Assembly: GCA_030589835.1 (NCBI GenBank)
Contig: JAUUZS010000312.1
Span: forward strand, 1 to 5,661
Source: Cyclobacteriaceae bacterium
GTDB taxonomy: Bacteria > Bacteroidota > Bacteroidia > Cytophagales > Cyclobacteriaceae
Direction: 5' to 3'
Length of the DNA: 5,661 bases
Every line of letters begins with the position of its first letter. Within the stretch, counting starts at the first letter, position 1. Positions 1 to 5,661 of this stretch are shown here, in pieces. The translations under genes were made by a program, and so were the position numbers. The notes under the pieces were generated by a model that was not told where the DNA came from, made no database searches, and saw only the letters and a list, made by a program, of their open reading frames with translations.

Positions 1-1374
1 AGGGCTTTTAATGGTCACTTCACGATTCTCCATCAAAGCCTTGTGTATCTCAAAAGTCACGCGCTGCCATGGCTTGGATTCTGCCCATAAAGGCGTCATC
101 AATTCGTCCTCCCATGATTTCAGCGAAGATTTGAGCTCTTCCCGTTTTTTAGGCATTTGATCAGACAGGTCGTCCATCTCTCCCAAATCATCTTGTAAAT
201 TATAAAGCCTGTATCCATATTGGTCCAGCCGGATGAGTTTAAAATCACCATCACGAACGGCAGCCATTCCTTCCTTTCTCCAATAGAGTGTTTGATGAGG
301 TTCTGCATTATCTACACCGGAAATATGTGGCACTAAATTCACACCATCCAATGGCTTTCCTGTAGTTTTTTCCAACCCGGCCACACCGATGGATGTAGCG
401 AAAATATCCAGCGATGATGTCAATCCATTGTATTTCTGCCCAGCCTTGAGCTTGTCCGGCCATGACATAATAAATGGTGTTCTGTGACCACCTTCAAACT
501 TGTTACCTTTAAAGCCTTTTAAGGGCAGGTTAGACGATTGATTATTTGATGCTCCCCCATTATCACTTAAAAAGAATACGAGTGTATTCTCTTTCAAACC
601 TTCCATCTCCAGTTTGTTGAGCACTTTGCCAACTCCCTGATCCATTGACCAGGTCATGGCAGCAAGCTTTGCTCTGGGGCTGTCTTTGAATTTTTCCAGA
701 TCACTTTCTTTTGCATGCATGGGGGTATGAACCGCATTGTAGGATAGAAATAGAAAGAACGGATTTTCTTTGTTCTCTTGAATAAATCGCACAGATTGGT
801 TGGTGAATTCATCGGTCAGGTACCCGTCAAAATCGATGTGCGTTTTATTGTGCAATATTTCCCTTGGCTGACCTTCTTTGTCATCTCTGTCTCCTTTATA
901 AAAATAAGATCTTGACCCTCCCAGAAATCCCCAAAACTCATCGAAACCTCTGTTATTGGGATGATATTTATCTAATTCCCCAAGATGCCATTTACCAATA
1001 TATCCCGTCTTATAACCGGCCATTTGCATGGCATCGCCAATAGTGAGCTCCTCCGGATCCATCCCTGAGTCTGGAGGTGGGATGTTGGCTTCATGTCCAA
1101 ATCGCTGTTGATAGCGACCCGTCATGAGCCCAGCTCTGGAAGGGCTACATACCGTCGCTGTAATGTGTGCATCGGTAAATATAATACCGCTATTCGCCAG
1201 GTTGTCAATATTTGGTGTAGGCAGGTCACTGCCCATAAACCCGAAATCGGCATAGCCAGCATCATCGGCCAGGATGACAATGATATTTGGCTTTATATCA
1301 AATTGATCCTTTTTATAGCTTTGGCAGTTGAGCAAAACTAAAGTTAAACATGTAATAAGGATGTACTTTGTCAT
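1..1374 (-). CDS. Formylglycine-dependent sulfatase, lipoprotein, C-terminus cut by window edge
   Basis: Family S1 (type I) sulfatases hydrolyse sulfate esters, often on sulfated polysaccharides, in the periplasm or at the cell surface. The frame is open for 458 codons from the ATG at 1374-1372 to position 1 with no stop, so the C-terminus lies outside the window. Residues 1-17 look like a lipoprotein signal ending in LLNC (Cys17); Asn at -1 is not a canonical lipobox, so lipidation is likely but not certain. Seen motifs are ILADD (metal-binding Asp37, Asp38), CSPSRAGLMTGR (Cys76, the residue converted to formylglycine), GKWHLG (Lys128, His130), AVHTP (His216), SDNGG (Asp271, Asn272) and KGNKFEGG (Lys289). 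All expected active-site positions are present, so it should be active. The Cys-type site needs a maturase (FGE or anSME), which is not in the window. The substrate cannot be told from the sequence. It starts 106 bp after the EEP gene and may be the last gene of the CotH-EEP-sulfatase operon. Confidence 0.95.
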   Translation of the reverse strand, partial: MTKYILITCLTLVLLNCQSYKKDQFDIKPNIIVILADDAGYADFGFMGSDLPTPNIDNLANSGIIFTDAHITATVCSPSRAGLMTGRYQQRFGHEANIPPPDSGMDPEELTIGDAMQMAGYKTGYIGKWHLGELDKYHPNNRGFDEFWGFLGGSRSYFYKGDRDDKEGQPREILHNKTHIDFDGYLTDEFTNQSVRFIQENKENPFFLFLSYNAVHTPMHAKESDLEKFKDSPRAKLAAMTWSMDQGVGKVLNKLEMEGLKENTLVFFLSDNGGASNNQSSNLPLKGFKGNKFEGGHRTPFIMSWPDKLKAGQKYNGLTSSLDIFATSIGVAGLEKTTGKPLDGVNLVPHISGVDNAEPHQTLYWRKEGMAAVRDGDFKLIRLDQYGYRLYNLQDDLGEMDDLSDQMPKKREELKSSLKSWEDELMTPLWAESKPWQRVTFEIHKALMENREVTIKSP

Positions 1375-1480
1375 GATAGCTGTTGGGGTAATCGTGTTAT
1401 GCTTTCTTTGGGCTCCGTAAAGCAACAATTTATATATTAAAGTGGTTTCTTCACTATTTCTGGATCTATATCAGTACTTT

Positions 1481-2335
1481 TTACAATTCCACCTGCACAA
1501 ACACCGGGCAATGATCAGAGAGTTGGAGATCATTTAATTTTTCGGTAATCACCGCATATCTGTTTACGGTTTCAATTTGCTTTAAAAAGACATAATCTAT
1601 CACCTTCCGCTGGGCAAACGGTCTGTCCTTGAAACCTGTAGAAGTCCAATCCGGACCGTAGGTGAAGGTTGCAATACTGCTGGAATTCACCAGGGTATTT
1701 TTTCCGTCCGGTTTGACTATGGTTTGTATTCCTTCGGATTCCGGTACCAGGTTAAAATCACCGGTTAAAATTAATTGCATGCCGGCAGCCAGTTCAGTTG
1801 CTTTTGCCTTTAACAAGGCCGCACTTTCAATTCGCGCTTTTTTTCCTCTATGATCAAAATGGGTATTCATAAAAATAAACTCTTTGCCCGTGATGTTGTC
1901 TTTCAGCACCACCCAGGATGCGATGCGCTCTAGTGCAGCATCCCAACCTTTGCTCACCTTATCAGGTGTTTCACTCAGCCAGAATGTCCCACTTTTCAGT
2001 TCCTTGAATCGATCTTTACGGTAGAAAACCGGAGAAAATTCGCCCTTCTCTTTTCCATCTTTACGACCAACACCCACGGCCTGGTAATCTTGCAAATTAT
2101 CTTTCAGGTAATTGAGCTGAGAAACCAACACCTCCTGCATGCCAATAATGTCAAGATCATAAAAATTAATCATTCGCACCACATTTTCCTTTCGCTGATG
2201 CCAGTTCTGATCCCCATCGGCAGGATTGTCGTACCTGATATTGAATGACATGACGTTGATCCGGGAATTTGTTTGAGAAAAACCGGAAGTAGTAATAATA
2301 CTGAGCTGTAGGAGAATTATAAAATACTTTTTCAT
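1481..2335 (-). CDS. Secreted endonuclease/exonuclease/phosphatase (EEP) family hydrolase
   Basis: This 284-residue protein has the complete metal-dependent phosphoesterase signature of the EEP (DNase I-like) superfamily. Residues 1-20 form a Sec signal peptide (MKKYFIILLQ..., cleavage near SGFSQ), so it acts outside the cytoplasm. Motifs in order are MSFNIRYDN (Asn32), GMQEV (metal ligand Glu68), NTHFDHRG (catalytic-type His159, Asp161), TGDFN (Asp193, Asn195), DYVF (Asp247) and SDHCPV (Asp274, His275). Length and motif spacing fit the small single-domain exported EEP proteins common in Bacteroidota. The superfamily includes nucleases, sphingomyelinases and phosphatases acting on inositol lipids or sugars; this sequence does not say which substrate is used, so neither nuclease nor phosphatase should be assumed. 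The ATG at 2335 is the natural start because it begins the signal peptide. The gene follows CotH after a 44-bp AT-rich gap with no strong ribosome binding site, consistent with co-transcription. Confidence 0.93.
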   Translation of the reverse strand: MKKYFIILLQLSIITTSGFSQTNSRINVMSFNIRYDNPADGDQNWHQRKENVVRMINFYDLDIIGMQEVLVSQLNYLKDNLQDYQAVGVGRKDGKEKGEFSPVFYRKDRFKELKSGTFWLSETPDKVSKGWDAALERIASWVVLKDNITGKEFIFMNTHFDHRGKKARIESAALLKAKATELAAGMQLILTGDFNLVPESEGIQTIVKPDGKNTLVNSSSIATFTYGPDWTSTGFKDRPFAQRKVIDYVFLKQIETVNRYAVITEKLNDLQLSDHCPVFVQVEL

Positions 2336-2379
2336 TATAAAATTGTAATTTGATTTATACTGTTTGCTATCTTTTTACT

Positions 2380-3786
2380 TTAATTATTTCGTGCATACTC
2401 AAGTTGATTTCTAAGGTGATCCATAGCATTTTTCCACTCCTGTACAGATACAGCGTCATGATGCCAGGTGCTTGCTTCATGGGTTGCCTCGGTTATTTGC
2501 TGGCTCCAGATATCCAACAAACTGTTCACTTGGGCTGCCGAAAAAGGTCCCTCGTTAAATTGGGTCTTTAATTGTTGATACTCCTCCGTAAAACTCGCCC
2601 ATCCCCCGGTTAGCTTGTCACATGCTGCCGACCGCTGTTGAATTTGCAAAAATCCAGCTCCAAATGGCTGGCAATTACTGGATAGCTGTCCCCAGGGGTC
2701 TGCTATCGGCGTTACCGGATTCGCATCCGCAATAATGTTCTCGAAGGCATTATCCAAATCCCAGGGGATAAGATGTAGTTTTTGATTAGTTGGCTCTTCG
2801 TACCAATAGTAATTATGATTCGAGCATCTCCCGTTTTCGCAATACCAGTGAAATGGCCCATCATCATTGCGGATCATCCGGTCTACCACGGCTAAAGAAA
2901 TTATTTCATTGATATCCATGGATGCGGCAATCACATTTTGAAGGTCTGTAGGTGCCGCTTCCGCAATTCGCTGAGCAAAGTTTTTAATGATCTCAACAGA
3001 AGGATTGATGTCTTCATTAGTTTTTAGGGCATTGGTATACACCAGATTTTGATGTGGTAGGCCGTCCATATATAGTGGCCAAACTTCCTTGTAAAGATTT
3101 CCTTCATCGTCAGTAAAATATTCCTTCACAAAACGGCCATCAATCTGTTCTGTCAAGGCGTAAAGTCCGGAATATAGGCCATTAATCACCAAATGCGCAT
3201 GTACAGAACGCGGTGCAGGCACGCCCATCGCTCGAAATAACCAATACCCCAGACGCTCGTGCATTTGCGAATCATCCAGATTCTGAGCATGAAATTGGAG
3301 CTTTTTTAAGTTATAAAATTCTTCCGTACGCCCTTCCCAATTTATTTTGACTTTCATGGATAGTTTCGTGCAGGTTTTATAGCCTGAGGGATTTGACCAA
3401 TTGGTTCCGGAAAGACAGTTTACAAATGCGCCAATCGAACCTTTATATCGTACCCCCACGGGGCTAAGGGTATCCCCTTCAAAAATCAACATCCCTTCAA
3501 CATATTCTTCAGCTGAAGGGTCAGCGTCTATTCTAGCCAAAGCAGTTTCAGGAATTTTCAATTCAAAGGTGTGCAGCGCTTTTTGATCAAAAATATACGC
3601 TGAGTTCAGGGTGAGGTATTGCTCATTCCCGGAAGGTAAAATGGTAGGAACAACAAACTCCGTTTCTGGATCCGTACCGGCAGTAGATACTTCTTCTTTA
3701 TCGCACCTGATAAATAAAAATGCCCACAGGATAATCAAAACCCCAATCCTGTAATTGCTTGCCTTAAATGAAATCATTTGATCCAT
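2380..3786 (-). CDS. CotH-family kinase, predicted surface lipoprotein
   Basis: The 468-residue protein matches the CotH kinase family, an atypical protein-kinase-like fold; Bacillus CotH phosphorylates spore-coat proteins, but the targets of Bacteroidota members are unknown. Counting from the ATG at 3786, residues 1-28 are a lipoprotein signal (LIILWAFLFIRC, Cys28) followed by DKEE, which fits the Bacteroidota surface-export signal. The CotH domain runs from about residue 70: VGVRYKG (Arg113, Lys115), KLSMKVKIN, GLYALTEQID (Glu213), VVDRMIRNDDG (catalytic-type Asp302, with Asn307 and Asp309) and LIPWDLDNAFE (metal-binding Asp343, Asp345). All key residues are present. Six further cysteines (including a C-x4-C pair at 316 and 321) could form disulfides outside the cytoplasm. 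The frame also opens at TTG 3789 and ATG 3777. The 3777 start gives a more standard 25-residue signal and has a weak GGA upstream, so it is a real alternative. This is the first gene of the minus-strand cluster. Confidence 0.9.
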   Translation of the reverse strand: MDQMISFKASNYRIGVLIILWAFLFIRCDKEEVSTAGTDPETEFVVPTILPSGNEQYLTLNSAYIFDQKALHTFELKIPETALARIDADPSAEEYVEGMLIFEGDTLSPVGVRYKGSIGAFVNCLSGTNWSNPSGYKTCTKLSMKVKINWEGRTEEFYNLKKLQFHAQNLDDSQMHERLGYWLFRAMGVPAPRSVHAHLVINGLYSGLYALTEQIDGRFVKEYFTDDEGNLYKEVWPLYMDGLPHQNLVYTNALKTNEDINPSVEIIKNFAQRIAEAAPTDLQNVIAASMDINEIISLAVVDRMIRNDDGPFHWYCENGRCSNHNYYWYEEPTNQKLHLIPWDLDNAFENIIADANPVTPIADPWGQLSSNCQPFGAGFLQIQQRSAACDKLTGGWASFTEEYQQLKTQFNEGPFSAAQVNSLLDIWSQQITEATHEASTWHHDAVSVQEWKNAMDHLRNQLEYARNN

Positions 3787-3804
3787 CAAACTTATTTTAA
3801 GCCA

Positions 3805-3933
3805 GTCTATAAACTCGGTGTCTGATTCAGAAAGTTTGCTATCAAGGCTTGCGTAGCTCGAAAAATGTGAGTTTACATTTCGTAAATGACCATTTTGAGA
3901 GCAAGCGTAACGCAGATAGCAGACTTTATAGAC
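3805..3933. repeat. Imperfect 129-bp palindrome upstream of CotH
   Basis: Five blocks on the left pair in order with blocks on the right: GTCTATAAA (3805-3813) with TTTATAGAC (3925-3933), TGCTATC (3837-3843) with GATAGCA (3915-3921), GCTTGC (3847-3852) with GCAAGC (3901-3906), AAAATG (3862-3867) with CATTTT (3891-3896), and TTTAC (3872-3876) with GTAAA (3882-3886). The left arm has about 20 extra bases between the first and second blocks. This nested order is very unlikely to be chance. It could be a small non-autonomous mobile element, the other end of the adjacent IS200 remnant, or a structured RNA leader of the CotH gene, which starts 19 bp away. I do not recognise a named family. The absence of a T-tract and its place between divergent gene starts argue against a terminator. 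Confidence 0.6.
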
Positions 3934-3938
3934 GGACT

Positions 3939-4010
3939 CTATTTAGGCGTCCATACGATGTGGTAACGACAACACCACAAAGTATGCGACAATTTACTAA
4001 ATCGACTCAT
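3939..4010 (-). pseudogene. tnpA: IS200/IS605-family transposase TnpA, N-terminal fragment
   Basis: From the ATG at 4010-4008 the minus strand reads 23 codons ending SHTLWCCRYHIVWTPK and then TAG at 3941-3939. This matches the conserved start of IS200/IS605 Y1 (HUH) transposases, in which HTLW-x-C-x-YHIVW-x-PKYR forms the first beta strand. Full-length TnpA is about 130-155 residues; the HUH metal motif and catalytic tyrosine normally lie further on and are absent here, so the product cannot be active. Homology stops exactly at the Lys before the usual Tyr-Arg, and the downstream sequence is the unrelated palindrome. The break is therefore a deletion or replacement junction, possibly with a nonsense or small indel change, rather than a simple late truncation. 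Confidence 0.85.
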
Positions 4011-4073
4011 ATGTTTTTCTTTCTTTAGTTGCGGGGGCAACTTTCGAAAGTTAAACATGAGTCGCATACTTTG
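3978..4073 (-). promoter_or_regulatory. tnpA leader hairpin that sequesters the start codon
   Basis: In the minus-strand transcript, CAAAGTATGCGAC (4073-4061) is the exact complement of GTCGCATACTTTG (3990-3978), which lies in tnpA codons 7-11. Continuing from it, GACTCATGTTT (4063-4053) can pair with AAAC..ATGAGTC (4017-4004), covering the tnpA start codon with a 2-base bulge. Between the arms are a small hairpin, AGTTGC/GCAACT (4027-4032 with 4037-4042), and a perfect 14-base palindrome, AACTTTCGAAAGTT (4039-4052). In IS200 a 5' leader stem-loop is known to block translation of tnpA by hiding the ribosome binding site. The same role is inferred here from the layout. Confidence 0.65.
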
Positions 4074-4101
4074 ATGGCGAACCCATGTAAAACATCTCTG
4101 A

Positions 4102-4120
4102 CCACCTTCTCAGAAGGTGG
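4102..4120 (-). repeat. Perfect 8-bp hairpin, likely IS200-type left-end hairpin
   Basis: CCACCTTC (4102-4109) and GAAGGTGG (4113-4120) form a perfect stem with a 3-base loop. It lies about 90 bases upstream of the tnpA start in the tnpA orientation, where IS200/IS605 elements carry the hairpin bound by TnpA. There is no T-tract on either side and no gene ends nearby, so it does not look like an intrinsic terminator. REP-like hairpins are the alternative. Confidence 0.7.
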
Positions 4121-4130
4121 ATTTCTACGT

Positions 4131-4265
4131 TGATATTAAAATAAAACAGCCTGAACATGGCGTGCCTGGCAACCCTTAAAGTGGTGAATATGACTTCAAA
4201 TATTAAAATATAGTATCTATCTTGTTATATTTAAATCCTAGTTACATCAGTTATTATTTTTTAGC
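4131..4265 (+). other. AT-rich leader upstream of the response regulator
   Basis: This 135-bp stretch has no gene. The last 70 bases before the regulator ATG are very AT-rich, with no Shine-Dalgarno-like purine run directly before the start, as is usual in Bacteroidota. TATATTTA at 4226-4233 and TATCTTG at 4218-4224 are near matches to the Bacteroidota -7 element TAnnTTTG, but neither has a clear TTG at the -33 position. The promoter of the regulator-receptor pair probably lies here, but I cannot place it. Confidence 0.35.
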
Positions 4266-4922
4266 ATGTCATATCGGGTAATTATTGTTGACGACCATCC
4301 TATTTTTCGTGATGGATTTAAGTCGTTCTTGTCCATTCAGGAATCCGTTGGGGAGGTCCTTGAAGCGGAAAATGGTAAAATATTTTTAGATATATTGCAG
4401 ACGTCCGAGGCTGACCTGGCCTTTGTGGACATCAATATGCCTGAAAAAGACGGCTTTGAAGCCACAAGGGAGGCATTGGAAATCCGTCCCAATCTTAAGA
4501 TTATCGGTATATCTTCGTTTGAAAATATTGAGTATATTGATAAAATGCTTGATTGTGGGGCAAGTGGTTACATTCTTAAGGATGCTGAGCGGAAGGAAAT
4601 TTCTGAAGCTATCGAACGGGTGATGAAAGGGGGGAATTATTTCTCTTCACGTGTATTGACTAAATTGACACAACGGGTCATCGTAAAGCAAAAGGAAAAA
4701 AGAGCGCAAATTGCATTGCCAAAATTCACCAGTCGGGAAAAAGAAATTTTACAACTTTTTTGCAATGGCCTTTCGAGGTCTGAAATCGCCGAACAATTAT
4801 TTATCAGCGAACGCACAGTCGATAAACATCGCGAAAACCTACAAGCAAAAACAGGTGTAAAAAATACTGTTGGCCTGGTGTTGTACAGTATAAAGTATAA
4901 AATCGCCAAACCGGGTTTATAA
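4266..4922 (+). CDS. NarL/FixJ-family two-component response regulator
   Basis: This 218-residue cytoplasmic DNA-binding regulator is activated by phosphorylation. Residues 1-120 form the receiver domain: the acidic pair Asp9-Asp10, the phospho-acceptor Asp55 in FVDINMPEKDG, the switch residue Ser83 in IGISSF, and Lys105 in GYILKD. All are present, so it should be phosphorylatable. After a charged linker (about 140-152) comes a LuxR-type helix-turn-helix at residues 154-213: FTSREKEILQLFCNGLSRSEIA, then FISERTVDKHRENLQAKTGV with the recognition helix around 182-192. Length is standard for the family. The ATG at 4266 begins the receiver domain directly and is the only sensible start. A 7TMR-DISM receptor gene begins 14 bp downstream and is the probable operon partner. 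Target genes are unknown; the divergent CotH cluster is a candidate only because of position. Confidence 0.95.
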   Translation: MSYRVIIVDDHPIFRDGFKSFLSIQESVGEVLEAENGKIFLDILQTSEADLAFVDINMPEKDGFEATREALEIRPNLKIIGISSFENIEYIDKMLDCGASGYILKDAERKEISEAIERVMKGGNYFSSRVLTKLTQRVIVKQKEKRAQIALPKFTSREKEILQLFCNGLSRSEIAEQLFISERTVDKHRENLQAKTGVKNTVGLVLYSIKYKIAKPGL

Positions 4923-4936
4923 ATCAGTAGCTATTA

Positions 4937-5661
4937 ATGAAATTATTTTTGGTTTTTATTTCGATGACCCTTGGTATATGGAGCACCCCATTTTGTATTG
5001 GGAATACGCCATTGGTACTTGACAATAACACCCTAAGCCAGGATGTTTGGCCTCATGTGGGCTTATTTATCGACTCGACATCTGATATTGGCATTGAAGA
5101 AATAAGCACATTTTTATTTAATTTTAATAAATCTGAAACCCCCAGTTTTTCTATTACAGACGATGCTTATTGGCTGACCTTCGATGTGGTCAACGAGGCC
5201 TCTTCCGAGATGGAATGGCTGTTTGAATTTGCTTATCCTACACTGAGTGAAATACAAATTTTTGTGTACACCGATGGAAATTTACAGGAGCAGATTTTAA
5301 CAGGGCTTTATCATCATAATGAATATAATGGCATGAGGTTTAGAAATCCGGTGTTCAGTTTTAGCATGGAGCAAAATGTTCCTTACACCGTATTTGCAAG
5401 GATAAAGACCAACTCTTCCATGCAAATACCTCTAAACGTGTATTCATACAAAGGCTTTTTTGACCACGACAGGCGAGATCGCGGTATCTTAATCCTGCTG
5501 ATAAGTATTTTGCTTACAACCGTAATATTTAATCTTACCCTGTTTTTTATCACCAGGGAAATGATGTATCTCTATTTGAGTTTTTGTCTGCTATTTATCG
5601 ATATACATTTTTTGATTGCCACAGGTTTTATCGGCGAAATGAACCATGGCATAGCCCCTAT
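4937..5661 (+). CDS. 7TMR-DISM membrane receptor, probable sensor kinase, N-terminal part
   Basis: The frame from the ATG at 4937 is open for 241 codons to the window edge, so the C-terminus is missing. Residues 1-22 are a hydrophobic Sec signal. Residues 30-170 fit the extracytoplasmic 7TMR-DISMED2 domain, a jelly-roll fold thought to bind carbohydrate or other small ligands: YWLTFDVVNEASSEMEWLFE, AYPTLSEIQIFV and RFRNPVFSFSM are its typical strands. A transmembrane bundle then begins with TM1 at about 184-205 and TM2 at about 209-230, matching the start of a 7TMR-DISM 7TM domain. Family members usually end in a histidine kinase, guanylate cyclase/GGDEF or similar output domain. The preceding NarL regulator, 14 bp upstream, makes a HisKA_3-type histidine kinase the likeliest choice, but this is inference because that part is outside the window. 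Confidence 0.85.
   Translation, partial: MKLFLVFISMTLGIWSTPFCIGNTPLVLDNNTLSQDVWPHVGLFIDSTSDIGIEEISTFLFNFNKSETPSFSITDDAYWLTFDVVNEASSEMEWLFEFAYPTLSEIQIFVYTDGNLQEQILTGLYHHNEYNGMRFRNPVFSFSMEQNVPYTVFARIKTNSSMQIPLNVYSYKGFFDHDRRDRGILILLISILLTTVIFNLTLFFITREMMYLYLSFCLLFIDIHFLIATGFIGEMNHGIAP

Larger units (their letters stand above)
3939..4130 (-). mobile_element. Decayed IS200/IS605-family insertion sequence, left-end part
   Basis: This is the left-end half of an IS200-like element: a perfect subterminal hairpin (4102-4120), an approximately 90-base leader rich in inverted repeats, and the first 23 codons of tnpA. IS200/IS605 elements have no terminal inverted repeats and make no target duplications; their ends are recognised as hairpins. 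The outer boundary at about 4130 is therefore an estimate based on the usual short distance between hairpin and cleavage site. The right end and most of tnpA are missing or have been replaced by the palindrome at 3805-3933. The element sits between the divergent CotH and response-regulator genes. Confidence 0.75.

Noticed and set aside
1093..1341. Plus-strand open frame of 82 codons within the sulfatase gene.
   Set aside because: It lies antisense to the conserved formylglycine and metal-binding motifs of the sulfatase and shows no recognisable protein features.
2350..2571. Plus-strand open frame of 73 codons over the 3' end of the CotH gene.
   Set aside because: It is mostly antisense to CotH coding sequence, and its hydrophobic start comes from the AT-rich gap. 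Nothing supports it as a gene.
3787..3794. TAAGTTTG on the minus strand matches the Bacteroidota -7 promoter element just upstream of the CotH ATG.
   Set aside because: A start of transcription there would fall inside or at the very edge of the coding region, and no TTG is found at the -33 spacing.
3787..3942. The CotH reading frame stays open about 50 codons upstream of its ATG, through the palindrome, which could suggest a longer protein.
   Set aside because: No ATG occurs in that extension, and it would bury the lipoprotein signal and lipobox in the protein interior. The open frame is most simply chance across the repeat.
4102..4120. Perfect hairpin considered as a Rho-independent terminator.
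   Set aside because: No T-tract follows on either strand and no gene ends towards it. Its position fits an IS200-type end hairpin better.
4637..4909. Minus-strand open frame of 90 codons within the response regulator gene.
   Set aside because: It is antisense to the linker and helix-turn-helix region, with no domain or start-site support.

Overview
The window looks like accessory chromosome of a Bacteroidota bacterium, probably a free-living, polysaccharide-degrading Cytophagales- or Flavobacteriia-type organism. The evidence is a moderately AT-rich composition, starts without strong Shine-Dalgarno sequences, a lipoprotein with a Bacteroidota-type surface-export signal (Cys-Asp-Lys-Glu-Glu), a formylglycine-type sulfatase, and a 7TMR-DISM receptor next to a NarL-type regulator. 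No ribosomal or other phylogenetic marker is present, so genus and species cannot be given.

Layout. Positions 1-3786 hold three minus-strand genes, read from right to left. They are a CotH-family kinase lipoprotein (2380-3786), a secreted endonuclease/exonuclease/phosphatase (EEP) family hydrolase (1481-2335) and a sulfatase lipoprotein (1-1374, C-terminus cut by the window edge). The gaps are 44 and 106 bp, so an operon is plausible, although the sulfatase could have its own promoter. All three products carry export signals, which points to a cell-envelope or extracellular module that adds or removes phosphate and sulfate ester groups. Positions 4266-5661 hold a divergent plus-strand pair, 14 bp apart: a NarL/FixJ response regulator and the start of a 7TMR-DISM membrane receptor, probably a sensor kinase cut by the window edge.

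The 479-bp divergent intergenic region (3787-4265) is the most structured part. It contains a decayed IS200/IS605-family insertion sequence on the minus strand. What remains is a 23-codon start of the Y1 transposase gene (ending ...SHTLWCCRYHIVWTPK, then TAG), a leader hairpin that pairs with its own start codon, and a perfect 8-bp hairpin resembling a subterminal left-end hairpin. Right after the broken transposase lies a separate 129-bp imperfect palindrome with five paired blocks. It abuts the CotH gene and would form the 5' leader of that operon if the promoter lies upstream of it.

No CRISPR array, tRNA, rRNA or convincing promoter was seen. Nothing here can be called a proven new system. 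The best leads are the structured IS200 fossil, the unexplained palindrome, and the kinase-phosphoesterase-sulfatase combination.
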